NCBI RefSeq assembly: GCF_000165425.1
Contig: NW_001799577.1
Location: forward strand, 186,001-250,000
DNA from: Paramecium tetraurelia
Taxonomy: Eukaryota; Ciliophora; Oligohymenophorea; Peniculida; Parameciidae
DNA length: 64,000 bases
Direction: 5' to 3'
Positions within the stretch are counted from its first letter, which is position 1, and each line of letters starts with the position of its first letter. The translations under genes were made by a program, and so were the position numbers. The notes beneath the pieces were generated by a model. That model was not told the origin of the DNA, did not search any database, and saw nothing but the letters and a program-made list of their open reading frames with translations. Shown piece after piece: positions 12,568 through 24,369 of the stretch.

Positions 12568-13510
12568 TCATATCATATTTCTAAGTCTACTAGCCAAGTT
12601 TCTTATGCCTGTCCACAAATCTATTGCTAATTATCCTACTGCTATAAAAAACTTCTTTATCAAATTTATTATTCCTCTTGTTATAATGACAATTAAATTC
12701 CAAATTGGATTCAAAATTGAATAATAAATAAAAGATCCAATAGCACTAATTATACTTACTAAACCCTAATTATAATAATATATGAATTACATTAAAAAGA
12801 TATTTACTCAATTACCATAATGGCAATAATATAAACTTATAAAGGCTAGTAGCTATTATTCGTATCATAGATACAAGGAAGTTGAATAATGGTTATAAAA
12901 TATATAAATAAATATTTTTAAGTATTAATTCGTAAAGTAGACGTATTATGATCCAAGTTAAACATCGATATAAATTTACACAAATTTAAAAATAAATGAA
13001 TTCAGCAATCTTAATAATTACTTTGATTATCACATCAACAATGATGAATCTTAAAAATTGATATAACTTTACGATTACAATTTCAAAAATGAAATCTATC
13101 AATATCCATTTTGTAACTTTACTCAATGGAACAATAATAAGCAGAATTAAAAAATCATATAAAATTATCTCTATCGCTCTGCCTAAATAAGATAACACTA
13201 TTTCATACAAAAATTTAACTATAAAATACTTGTATATATTGACTAAAATATAGGTATAAAAGTTAATTATTGACCATCTCAATCCTTTATATAAATTTAC
13301 TATAATGATGTTGCAAAAGATATCAACTACGAGAAATCTAATGACTCGCAAAATGATCAATATTATATATTCATAAAAGGGTTTGAGGATATATTTTACT
13401 GTGGATTTATATAGAAATTTAATAGTTTTTTTGATAGCGTAAAACAATTTTTCTACTATAAATATTATAGCAGTTTTGGTGGGAGTGAAGATATTAAGGT
13501 AAAAGCACAT
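12568..13510 (-). CDS. Hydrophobic amphipathic-repeat membrane protein
   Basis: About 305 residues from the Met in LAMCFYLNIF, with one 25-nt intron (minus strand GTAATTCATATATTATTATAATTAG). Almost the whole protein is Ile, Leu, Phe, Tyr and Lys. A loose unit of about 20 residues recurs: N-L-Y-K-G-L-R-W, K-L-Y-Q-F-L-R-F, N-L-Y-R-C-L-T-W, each followed by a hydrophobic run and another Lys or Tyr. The frame stays open upstream of this Met, so the start could be earlier, but that would run into the divergent gene at 13586. I recognise no family. Helices look amphipathic rather than cleanly membrane-spanning. Confidence 0.6.
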
Positions 13511-13585
13511 AGCTAAAGGAATAATAATTTTTAAGGATAAAGGCACAGTAATAAAAGCTGTGAATTCTTAGATGATTGATTGGAA

Positions 13586-14005
13586 ATGAGCAAATTTGAA
13601 AATTGTATTGATGATAAATGTTGCATACCAGTCCAGGACACTTTTAGAGCATCTACCAATAAAATAGATGACTTAAAGTAATTTTTTGCCTATAAAAGCT
13701 AAGCAGGAGTATATAAATTTGAAAAGTATTGAAAGTAAATGGAATAGATACAAGAAAAATTAAGCGATTTTTCCGCAAACATAAAGCAAACAGCTGTAAA
13801 GTTGATTGGTACAAAAATAATAAAATAGAAATGCTAGGCCTTAGAGTATTTTCCAAAGAAGAACTAAGGGCAAAAGTGGAACAGCAATAATAAGTTTCAA
13901 GACTATGATTAAGATGTGATCACTTCTGTTGAGTAATCCACAACAATATTTGTCATCATTATTTTCTATGTCTTATATTTCATTTTATTATTGAGGTATG
14001 TTTGA
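13586..14005 (+). CDS. Small tail-anchored membrane protein
   Basis: 130 residues with one 27-nt intron (13709-13735). The N-terminal part is helical and SNARE-like in composition (DTFRASTNKIDDLKQFF, QEKLSDFSANIKQTAVKL). It ends in a single membrane helix, TTIFVIIIFYVLYFILLL, then RYV and a TGA. It could be a tail-anchored trafficking protein, but no SNARE signature layer is certain. The same frame is open and hydrophobic again directly after the TGA (see the entry at 14006). Confidence 0.6.
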
Positions 14006-14241
14006 TTCTCGTGGTTATTCTTGTTATTCTTGTTATGCTTATCCTTATGGCTCTTCGTTTATGTCATAATATTAATTCATGGAGAATTATTAAATTAATA
14101 GATTATTAAAGAAATCTCATAGGAGAAGTTGATAGGAATAACAAAAGCTAAGGAGATAAATGGACAATTGATTTCAGAATGTTTAAATTTCTTTAAATAA
14201 ATATTTTAATCCATAAATAAAATTAAGATTTTAAAACATAA
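14006..14241 (+). other. Open frame after in-frame TGA, possible continuation
   Basis: Directly after the TGA at 14003 the same frame continues FSWLFLLFLLCLSLWLFVYV, a second membrane-helix-like run, then a charged segment up to the desaturase start. No GT-AG intron of normal size would remove the TGA. It may be read-through, a sequence error, or chance, since open frames of 80 codons are not rare with a single stop codon. Confidence 0.3.
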
Positions 14242-15416
14242 TGAGTAAATAGGACCTTGAAATCACAGTTGGATGTAATATGATTTTAATATAAAATAGA
14301 AATTAGAAAGGCAATCCCTCAACATTTATTTAAGAAGAACGAGTTACGATTTTTGGTTTCCGTAGGCTAAGCTGTTAGTTGCACATTATTACTAACATAT
14401 TTAGCTTATAATTATATCCCCTTGACTTGGTTGGCCTTACCAATTTGGGTGGCATATGCCTTTCTAACAGGAACTGTGGCTACAGGAATATGTAAGATGA
14501 TTTATTTAAACTTAGGGGTTCTTGGTCATGAATGTGGACATTTTGCATTCTCAGATATTAAATGGTTAAATGATGTTTTAGGTTTCATATTGCATGAACC
14601 ATTGTTGGTACCATATTATTCATGGTAACATTCTCATGCACTTCATCATGCTAAGACAAATCATTTAACTGAAGGTGAAACACATAACCCAGTCATTCTT
14701 GATTCAAAGATGGGAAAAATATATTCAAAAATGAAAGATATTTTGGGAGTGGAATCTTTTGCTTGTGTTTAGATTTTCAATATAGCAGTGTTGGGATGGC
14801 CACTTTATCTATTACTTGGTGTCACAGGAGGATCAGCAAGAGGATTCACTAGTCATTTCATCGTACCCAACAAATTGTTCCCACCAAAAATGCTCGCCAA
14901 AGTTACTGCTTCAAATATTGGATTGTGTTTAGTTATTTATGGACTTTACAAATGGTATTAAGCTACCTCATTTGCTGAGGTGATGGCTTTGTATCTTGGT
15001 CCTTATTTGGTTGTAAATATGTGGTTGACTATTATCACATTCTTGTAACACACTGATGCTGATGTTCCTCATTATGATGAAACCGCCTGGACTTGGTTGA
15101 AAGGTATTTGAAATTATTTATTGTTAGGTGCTTTATGTACCATTGATAGAAATTACCCTCTATGGATTGATGCCTTACAATTCGAAATTGGTACCACTCA
15201 TGTTGTTCATCATGTCTTTTCCGAATTGCCTCATTACAATGCAAGAGTATTATATCATTTAAACAATAATAGGAAGCTAATGTCTATGTTAAACAAGTCA
15301 TTGGAGATTTGTACAATCAAGATGCCAAAAAATTGTGGACATCCCTCTATAATTCTGCCAGTCTTGTTGGAGTAGAACACAAAGGAAATGGGATCTGGAA
15401 ATTCGCTAAGGCTTGA
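14241..15416 (+). CDS. Fatty acid desaturase, delta-12/FAD2-like
   Basis: 366 residues, three introns (14275-14299, 15104-15127, 15247-15272). All three histidine boxes are present: HECGH, HALHH and HVVHH, with paired membrane helices between them ([30 protein letters not shown]). The spacing and wording ([28 protein letters not shown]) fit the plant/oomycete-type acyl-lipid delta-12 desaturases of the endoplasmic reticulum, which turn oleoyl into linoleoyl lipids using a di-iron centre and cytochrome b5. Exact regiospecificity cannot be read from sequence. Complete, ending GIWKFAKA. Confidence 0.93.
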
Positions 15417-15497
15417 TTATCATTTAGTATATATTGATCAACACATATTAACATCGAATATATTCTTATATTACAAATAATTTTAAATCTTTAAATT

Positions 15498-16773
15498 ATG
15501 AGCAAAAAGGATAAAGATTATACAGGGTAACTTCTTGTTTTGTAATAATTTTAGATTTCCTGGCGATTGCAATCAAACTTAACTAAAAGCTTTGGCTGAT
15601 TTCAGAAACATTGTAAATGCTATGGGATTGAGCGATAAAGTTTACGATGATCCATATCTCTTGAGATTTCTAAGGGCAAGGAAATTTGATATTAACAAAA
15701 CTCAATTAATGTTTAATGACTTTATTAAATGGCGTAAAGAAAACGATGTTGATAACATTATGGTAATATTTAAATAATCTTAGACATATATGTTTGAAGA
15801 ATTACCACAAGTAAGAACCTACTATCCTCACGGTTATCACAAAACAGATAAAATGGTATTAAATTTGTAAATTATTTAAGGGAAGACCCCTCTATATCGA
15901 AAGAATTGGAATGTTATAATTAAATAAACTTTTTGAAATCACCTCAGAATAAAGATTGATCAAATATTACATTCAATCATATGAATTATTACTTAAAAGG
16001 ATATTTCCTGCATGTTCTTAAGCAAAAGGTACTAGAATTGATTAAACATTCACAATTTTGGATCTCAAAGGTGGATCAATGAAGATGGTCTCTAAACAAG
16101 TCTATAACTTCATTCAATTAGCATCAAATGTTGGTTAAAATAATTATCCTGAGATATTGGGAAAGTAAATCTTTCATTAAATTTATTAGGATGTATATTG
16201 TAAATGCTCCTATGATGTTTACTGGTATATGGGCCATGATTAAAATATGGTTGGATGAAAAGACAAAAAATAAAATCACAATTTTGGGTTCAAGTTACAA
16301 AGATGAATTATTGAAACACATCGACATTGATAATTTACCTGACTTTTTGGGCGGAAATTCCAAATGTGAAAACACAGATGACTCTTTCCTTGAACATCGG
16401 TCCATGGAATCCTGATGGCACTAAACCACTCTTTCCAGTTGAATAACCTGCAAAATAAGAGTATTTATTATTCCCATGAAAATAGAGAGGAGACTCAAGA
16501 ATTAAATTAAACCTAAGAGGACGAAGATTAAAAATAGAAATTTGATCAATTGAAATCAGCATTAGCAGATATGTAGTTTGCATCACCAACTGAAAAAGCC
16601 CCTCATAATCCTAATAAGTATGAGGTCACCACTTAAAATAATCACGTGGTTAGTGATACACCTCTTAACACAGAAGTGGTAAGAATATATAATTTTTACA
16701 TTAGGGCGAAGAGGACAATCAATTTTCATAATAATAATAACAATAATTATAATAATAATTACAACAGGATTGA
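15498..16773 (+). CDS. Sec14-like CRAL-TRIO lipid-transfer protein, apparent frameshift
   Basis: Six introns (among them 15527-15554). N-terminal CRAL-TRIO helices (DPYLLRFLRARKFDINKTQ) precede the lipid-binding domain with TFTILDLKGGSMKMVSKQVY, MYIVNAPMMFTGIWAMIKIW and LPDFLGGNSKCEN. The tail is Gln/Glu-rich and ends in a TAA-coded polyglutamine. Known family members exchange phosphatidylinositol and phosphatidylcholine between membranes. At about 16389 the frame must shift by one base to reach the family's NIGPWNP motif; total exon length is also one base over a multiple of three. This is either an assembly error or a real lesion removing the last quarter of the protein. Confidence 0.85.
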
Positions 16774-16836
16774 TTTAGACATTAAACATATAAATATATA
16801 TTTCATATAAAAATCAATTATTTTCATATTATAATT

Positions 16837-17854
16837 ATGAGAAGTGCAGACTTAAAAAATATTATCGTTAACCATGCCCCTAATCATCATTCCAAAAATC
16901 CTGGTTGGGAATACTTTCCATCTTCTTAAATTAAATGTTAAGTAGAAGCAGCCTAAAAAAAAGAATTAGCCAAACCAACTCCACCATCTATTAAAATCAA
17001 AACTCTAGAATTAAAAGCAAAATACACTGATAAGACCAAACCTAAACATATATTTAAAAAGACTGATTTAAAGGAAATTGCAAAAAAGAAGAGAGATGAG
17101 TTATAAAATTGGATAACAGAGGAAAATAATCTAAGAAAAGGCATCTAGAAATAACATAAATGCAAGCCAGCCCCTTCTGTAAAAGAAGATGAACCTAATG
17201 ATTAATGGCCTGAAATGAACGAAGATTAATAATAAGAAAATAATGATTAAAACGAAGAATAAGAAGAATAAGAAGAAGCAGAATAAAATTAAAGTTAATA
17301 GGAAGAATAAAATGAAAAAGTAAAGAGTAAGAAGATAGATGATGAAGATTAAGAAGAAGGTTAAGGTTAAGAAGAAGAAGAATAAGGTAAATAAGATTAT
17401 GAAGAAGAATAATAAGGTTAAGATGAATAAGATAATTAAGATTAATAAGAAGATTAATAAGAGAAATAAGATGAATAAGAAGAATAATATTAATAAGATG
17501 ATTATGAATAAGATGATCAATAATTTAATGAATCTCAAGCAAATTCAAAAATTAAGTCAAAGTAATCTAATAAAATAGAAAACTCACAAAGTTCGAACTC
17601 TTAAAAATAAAGTTAAAGATATAGTTAAAGCAATAATAAAAGCAATATTTAAAAAGATGTCAACTTAGAAATAAATGAAAACAAGAGTGAAGTAAAATCT
17701 ATCGTTTCTAACTCATTTGTTAAGAATTAATCTAAGGTCATTAACAAATCAGTGAATACAAGTTCATTAATGTTTTATAAATCACAAGTTGCAGATGTAT
17801 TACATTTAATATATTAAATAGCAAATGAGATCTTTGATGGATGAATTTGAATGA
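16837..17854 (+). CDS. Acidic Gln/Glu/Asp-rich hypothetical protein
   Basis: 330 residues with one 25-nt intron near 17793. The basic N-terminal 120 residues (WEYFPSSQIKCQVEAAQKKE) lead into about 110 residues of nearly pure Glu, Asp and TAA-coded Gln at roughly 17200-17520, then a Ser/Lys/Asn tail ending MRSLMDEFE. The acidic stretch is a shadow source: its complement gives a spurious all-hydrophobic open frame. Charge-rich disordered proteins of this sort occur in chromatin and in the cytoskeleton; I do not know its role. Confidence 0.75.
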
Positions 17855-17932
17855 ACTTTCCATTTATACTCAATAATTACTGACCCTATATAAATATAAT
17901 AATTTAGATAATTAAAATATAGTTAATAAAGT

Positions 17933-19037
17933 TCATTATTTATATTGACATAGTGAAGCAATCGATCTTGCTCTTATACTTTGGTTATGTAAATTCTAGA
18001 TCATTTCCGAAAGTTAACATTATTCTTCTGAGATCTCAAAAGTTTAATTCATACTATTCTACAATTCTAACGAAGAATTAATTTTATCATCAAATAGAGT
18101 GGCAGCATTGATTTTTACAAAATCTTTGGATACGATGTTTTCTAAGTCATCCTCTTTAATGATACTGAGTTTGTTTTTATGATTTCTATTTGATCTCGAA
18201 GACAGCTACCTTGAAGCCTATTTGAATTTTATTTTATTTTCATCACTTAGACATTAAGTAATAATTCTATAAATTATTTTTTTTAAATGAAGATATGGTG
18301 GAGGATTTGTGGATTATAATTTAGAAAGCAATTCAAAGTAACTTCTAAAAAAGATACTGCTTTAGTTCGATCCTTAATTTCCATTTGATTTGTTATTAAG
18401 TTCATCTGATAAATATTTAAAAATACTTACAATCGACTAGATGCATTAGTAGATGACCTAAACTTTCTAAATCATCCTTAAATGTTATAGTACAACCATT
18501 AGTTAATGACTTACTCCAAAACTTCTTATCTTTAAATAATACTTTTTCTCTATCATCCAAGTGGTTTAAATAAAATCCGTGTAAATAAACTTGATTTTTT
18601 AAGATAGATATATTTTATGGACTTAGATTAGTATGATAAACATTGCGAGCATGTATTCTTTCTAATATTCCGAGAAGTTATTGTCCTATATAAATTATGG
18701 TCGTTGAGCCTAGTTACTTTTTTGCATCAATGTATTATTACAAACTGTGCCCTGTTTATTCAGAGACTATGTAGAACCTTTATTAAATTAAATATGTATA
18801 CTTTGAAGTTGATGTATATCCATAATCAATAATCTCTGGAATTCCAGCTATTCCTCTTAAGCCAAGAAGAATTTTCACTTCTACTCCTAAAGTCCGCTAC
18901 CTGTAATGAGAATTGTGGAAATTTGAAATTTTTAACTGCACAGGTCTCATTGTTGCTTATTCTTTTGCGAAATAAACCATAAATTCAGAGTCGACATAGC
19001 CGAGTTTAATTTCTACAAAGCGGGATAATTGAAACAT
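17933..19037 (-). CDS. CK1-like pseudokinase
   Basis: 359 residues, one 25-nt intron (18406-18430). It follows the casein kinase 1 fold: MRPVQLKISN at the beta-3 position, VEVKILLGLRGIAGIPEIIDYG, ILERIHARNVYHTNLSPQNI as the catalytic-loop equivalent, and YLHGFYLN where DFG belongs. HRD is HTN (catalytic Asp lost), the loop Lys and Asn are altered (LSPQN), and DFG is HGF. So phosphotransfer is very unlikely; a scaffold role is inferred. The C-terminal third is Ser/Asn-rich and unlike CK1. Confidence 0.82.
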
Positions 19038-19142
19038 ATTTGATACGATTTAAATTATGCAAATTACAGTAAATTCATTATGATTAGAATCATAAATACT
19101 GATTATAATTATTATGTTGTGATCATTTTATTAATTATGATA

Positions 19143-19775
19143 TCAGATTATTAATAATTACTATAGAATTGAATTAAATTTAAAATCTGAGGTTATTTAC
19201 TTGTTTTTCTCTACTTCCCATAAGAATGATTAATATTTAAATTTCAATTTAAAAATAATAACAAATATTAATGATATCTTTTAATTTGCATGATATTTAT
19301 AAATTATAAATATAAATATAAGATAATGTCTATTTAAATAGTTCTTAGACTAGCAATATATTTTTATTTTTTTCTATTTCTAGTTGAACATCATTACAGA
19401 ATTTAAATTCAAAAAACAAATTTAATTATTTTAATTTGACAGTTGGCCTTAACATTATTTTCCCTCTAAGTAAAGTTCCTTTTAAATAAACTAAATGTTT
19501 TCTCTATGCGACTAGGCATTCACTATTAAAATTGGATTGTATTACACATGTTATAATTCTAATTTTTATTAAGTCAAATTATTTTTGATTATTGCAATTA
19601 ATGGATTTTCAAAATTTTAAAATTTGGATAGATTTTAATATAGTTATTGTTGAATCGAAATAGCATTATCAGAACTGATTTTAAGACAGTCTATGTATTT
19701 GTAGATTTGCTCATTATAGCTTATTTTGTTATTCCTCTGATTGATTATATCCTTTTTAGTTGAGTTTATCGACAT
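19143..19775 (-). CDS. Hypothetical protein, weak gene model
   Basis: One 210-codon frame with TAA/TAG glutamines. Its first 110 residues look coding (MSINSTKKDIINQRNNK, ISIQQQLYQNLSKFQN); the C-terminal part becomes Ile/Tyr/Lys-rich and could be a missed intron or non-coding. No domain recognised. Upstream to 20030 there are about 250 bp without a gene. Confidence 0.42.
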
Positions 19776-20030
19776 CCATCTTTTAATGTGATAATTACAA
19801 TTGTCAATTAATTAATAAGTTTGTGATATCATTTTGAACACCATAAGTTTTATGCTAACTACAAAATAGTAAAAATATTTATTTTTAATTAATTTGAATG
19901 TTATGCAATTACTGTACTTAGGAAACAATATAAATTAATTAAATTAATATTATAAAGCATAAAAAATAATTAAAAATAATTATTGGTTGACATTAAAATG
20001 TAATAATAAATCACTTCTTTTAATAAATCA

Positions 20031-21299
20031 TCAAATAATCATTATTTATTGTGATATTGGGACTCTATCTTGGGATTGTCTAAAATCCAGATCCTAATGA
20101 ATTATTAATTATTTATTACCAAAAAGTGGATGATCTTTAACATGAGCATTCAAGATAGTTTTTATATATAGATTTGCTAATGATAAAAATTGTGACTTAG
20201 GTGGATATTTCTCATTGAAGGATTAAATTACATCATCCAATTAAAACCTGTACGATGTACAAACAACTTCAATCTGTGATAATACTTAATAAAAATTAAG
20301 ATTTAGAACTACAGCTAAATTCAAAGTCAACAATTTTATATTATCCTCTGAGAAGTAAAAATTGCATTCATAATTAAGTGTTATATTTAGTGGATTATAC
20401 ACAGGAATTTTAGTAAGATTGCACCATCCAGTCACTGGAGTAATTGGATTAACCTTTTCTAAATTATATAAAATATTTTGAAAGGATCCAATTAAAAATT
20501 GAAAATCGGCACTCTTCCAGTTGTTGTTCAATTCAATATTGAAATAGTTTTAATTGTAAGAATACTGTATAATTGATTAAATGATTGAAGTAGAAAATAA
20601 TTCCAATTATTGATATTGATTGCTATTGATGGGTAATTAAGTTTAAACACAAATATTGTTGTTGTAATTCTTGATTATTAACTATCCGGCAAGAGTAATT
20701 TGATAATTTTGATTTTGAATGTTATTTGATTGATAAGTGAAGTCAATTTCTAATGATTATCCATTCATATTTTTGTATGTATAAGTATAATCTGGAAAAA
20801 TAGGTTGAAATTAAAATTAAATGGCGTTAAATAGTTGATTAAGCTAAGGGGGGATTTAAGCAACTAGTAGAGATACTAAGGATTAATAGTATTAGTAGTA
20901 ATTATACAAACCAATAAAACTGAATTGTGTTGGTGAATTGTACTATATGGAATTAGATTCAAAAGTATTGGTTTATGTGTTGAATGATAATTTCATATTA
21001 AATTAAACATCTTGGAGAATTGCTTATCCAATTGATTGGAATGTATTATTTGTAAAGGCGTATGAGATGGCTTATTTAAGGTAGATAGTGATTTGTCCGA
21101 TATTAGTGTATGAATGATTGATATGATGTGTGTAGATAGTGATGTTGGTCAATTCTAGTGTGTCTTATAAAGTTTAGGTTTTGGATAACTATTAGATGAT
21201 GTGATTGATTGGAATGAGGGAGTTGATATCTGTGATATTTGCATACGTTGATTCATATTCACAAGCAAAAGTCAAATTGATTAAAATGAGGAATAACAT
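20031..21299 (-). CDS. Secreted protein, weakly BPI/LBP-like
   Basis: 422 residues without introns. A signal peptide, MLFLILINLTFACEY, is followed by beta-strand-rich sequence with many Thr, Asn, Tyr and Gln (TNITIYTHHINHSY, QFQPIFPDYTYTYKN, LNITLNYECNFYF). The alternating pattern and length would suit a lipid-binding BPI/LBP-type fold, but I see no diagnostic motif, so that is a guess. The start codon lies only 26 bp from the divergent pyrophosphatase start. Confidence 0.68.
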
Positions 21300-21325
21300 A
21301 TATTAAATAATTTATACACGTTTAG

Positions 21326-23819
21326 ATGTTACCCTAAAAGAAACCCTAATATGAATTATTAGGCGTGTAGAATCCTGAAAAAGAGCAGTTCATCAAATTC
21401 ATTTAATTCGACCATTTGGATATCAAGGGGATAATATTCCTGATAAGTCCTTTGGGAACATGCATTTTATTATAAGTAATGATTTGTTGAATGTTTGTTT
21501 AGATTTTGGGTTTTTCCTATCTAATACAATTCATAAGTACTGTATTGCATATATCGATTATCACAATAATCTTTGCGACGTGTATTTTGGATCAAATACT
21601 AAGACATGATGATGTAAGATTTGAATGTAAATAAAAAAGGGCACGAAAGAAATGAAGAAAATAGCATATTCAATAGAGGAGGGAGCAGAAGGTTTTTTCA
21701 AGGCATAATATGGGACAATCTGTAATTTGAGTTTGATATTCGCATTGTTAATATTTCTGGTATATTGGCAAAAGGGATCAGGGGAATTGGAGAAGGATGA
21801 GATACCAGTAGGAGGATTAATAATAGGACTCTTAGAAGGAGGATCATTTTTATTTGGAGCATTCTGTTCTGGATTTGCAGGATTTGCGGGAATGTGGGTT
21901 AGCATTAAAGCCAATTCAAGAGTTGCAAGTGCAGCAAGAACTTGTTATAATAAAGCGATTTAATTGGCATTTAGAGGGGGTTATTTTGCTGCTGTAATCA
22001 ATATAGCTTTAGCAATATTTGGGATAAGTGTATTATTCTTGGTGATATACTTTTATTGTTATATTACAATAACAGATCAATAGAAATTAAATGAATAAAT
22101 AGATAAAATACCATTATTGTTGATTGGATATGGATTTGGTGCTTCATTTGTAGCTATGTTTGCATAATTGGGAGGTGGAATCTATACAAAAGCTGCTGAT
22201 GTTGGAGCTGATTTGATTGGCAAAATAGAGAATGATATCCCAGAAGATGACCCTAGGAATCCAGCAGTGATTGCTGATCTTGTTGGTGATAATGTGGGTG
22301 ACTGTGCTGGTTAAAGTGCAGATCTCTTTGAATCTATCACAGCTGAAATATTGAGTGCTATGATATTGGGAGCAACATTGACACACGAAGCTAATCTTCA
22401 TATCAATTATAAAGTCACTTTTATGCTGTTCCCTTTGGTAGTGCATTGTTTAGACATTATATCATCTACAATTGGGATGTATTTTGTACGCACTCAACCA
22501 GGAATTCCAAATAAATATATTGAAGATCCCTTGTGTATTATGAAGAAGGGGTATAGAATAGCTATGATAATTGGATTCTTTGGGTTCTTTTTCATTTGCC
22601 ATCATTGTTTAAATCCTTTGTAACATAAAGATGCATGGCTCTATTTTGGAATGTGTGGACTAATCGGAATCATCATCTCTTATTTATTTATTGAAGTGAC
22701 TCAGTATTATACGGATTATCATTATGAACCTGTGAAGACAATAGCCTAAGCAAGTAAAACAGGCCATGCAACCAACATCATAGCTGGATTAAGTGTGGGA
22801 TTGGAATCAACTGGCATTCCAATACTTATCATTAGTGTAGGAGTCTTGGGAGCATACTATTTAGGAGAGTAGAGTGGTATCAAGAATCATTAAGGAGAAT
22901 TGATAGGCGGATTGTTTGGAACTGCTATTGCAACTATGGGTATGTTTTGTACTGGAGTCTACATATTATCAATGGCAGCATTTGGACCTATAGCTGATAA
23001 TGCTGGAGGCATAGTTGGAAATGAGTGGTTGTGATGAATAAGTGCGTTAGATTACAGATAGATTAGATGCAGTGGGAAATGTTACTAAAGCTAATGCAAA
23101 GGGATACTCAGTTGGTTCAGCCTCTTTGGCTTCTTTCTTGTTGTTCAGAGCCTTTATAGACGAGGTCAATTTCTTGTCACCTACTAAGAAAATATTGGAT
23201 ATTGATATCACATAACCTGAAATATTCATATCTGGATTGATAGGAGCTTGTACGGTATTCGTATTCAGCAGTTGGGCTTTGAGAGCAGTTGGAAATGCAG
23301 CACAAGATGTTATCAAGGAAGTTCGTAGATAATTTAGAGAAAATGAAGGTATATTGTAAGGTACAGCTTAACCAAATTATAAATAATGTGTGGAGATTGT
23401 TACCAAAGCTGGATTAAGGGAAATGATCAAACCTGGATTATTGAGTGTCCTAACTCCTTTAATTTTGGGCATAGCATTAAGAGCGATCAATGTTGTGAGA
23501 ATGTAAGAGTTACTACCAGCCAAAGCCATTTGTGCTTTTTTGATGTTTTCTACTTGCACTGGGATTCTGTAGGCGTTATTCTTAAATAATGCAGGAGGTG
23601 CTTGGGACAATAGCAAGAAGTATATAGAGACAGGAGAATTGGGAGGGAAAGGAAGTGAGACTCATAAGGCGGCTGTAACAGGGGTAATAGTGAATGATTT
23701 CTATATTATAGGATACGGTTGGAGATCCATGCAAGGACACAGCAGGGCCATCCATTCATATCTTAATTAAATTATATTCTACTATTACGATCGTTATGGT
23801 TCCATTATTTGTGGATTGA
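21326..23819 (+). CDS. Type II (K+-independent) H+-pyrophosphatase, apparent frameshift
   Basis: About 800 residues over four exons (introns 21476-21502, 21614-21639, 23684-23711). The catalytic loop reads [20 protein letters not shown] and [18 protein letters not shown]; the latter wording ([16 protein letters not shown]) is that of the AVP2/type II group. Later loops [16 protein letters not shown] and [20 protein letters not shown] are intact. The enzyme pumps protons into acidic vacuoles or acidocalcisomes by splitting pyrophosphate. At about 23016 one extra G puts a stop after GGIVGNEWL, where the family has GGIVEMSG; without it the frame runs to the end. The N-terminal first exon is less certain. 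Confidence 0.92.
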
Positions 23820-23873
23820 ATGTTGTGTTATAATTATTTATCAAATTAAATTTATTAATTTTATTTATTTAAT

Positions 23874-24369
23874 ATGCTAAGTCCATCATAATATTAACAA
23901 CTATAAAGATTGTCTCCATAAAGAGTGAGCATGCCTGGGATGTCTCGAGTGGTAATCAATCTTATAAATGAAGCCTGCCTTCGTAAAGACCAGAGAAGTT
24001 CGAATGCCCTCTCCTGCCAAACAATACTCTCCTACTAAATATGTGATTCACAATCCTCCATTGTATATGAGATCTCGAATGGCCAGTACTGAGGACATTC
24101 CATCAATGCCTTCAGAATCCAAAAATATCAACAATGATAGAAAGTATTCAATGCACATCGATCCAAAAACACAATAAATATCTCATCTCAATGAAATAAT
24201 TCAATAGCAACAACAATAGATCTTGACACAGGAGAGTAAAGTGGCGTTGCTGTAGAATGAGGTCAATGCTTGGAAACAGAAGTTCATTGAACTCAATCAG
24301 AAATATCACTAAATGTAAGAAAAGTACTATCTTGCTGATACTGAATTATAACATTATAAATAATAATGA
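23874..24369 (+). CDS. Small coiled-coil protein upstream of MAPK15
   Basis: 157 residues, one 22-nt intron within about 23951-23974 splicing MPGMSRV to PAFVKTRE. The N-terminal half is basic with Ser-Pro sites (RLSPQRVSM, MPSPAKQYSPTK); the C-terminal half is a coiled coil (LLQNEVNAWKQKFIELNQKY). It ends ELQHYKQQ then TGA, which overlaps the next gene's ATG by four bases (ATGA). No family recognised. The tight linkage to ERK7 hints at a shared transcript or at mis-set ends. Confidence 0.72.

Noticed and set aside
17131-17538. Long hydrophobic minus-strand frame of about 135 residues
   Set aside because: It is the antisense of the Glu/Asp/Gln-rich stretch of the acidic protein on the plus strand.
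21331-21352. Two CCCTAA motifs resembling a telomere seed
   Set aside because: Paramecium telomeres are CCCCAA/CCCAAA, only two copies occur, and they lie in the likely first exon of the pyrophosphatase.
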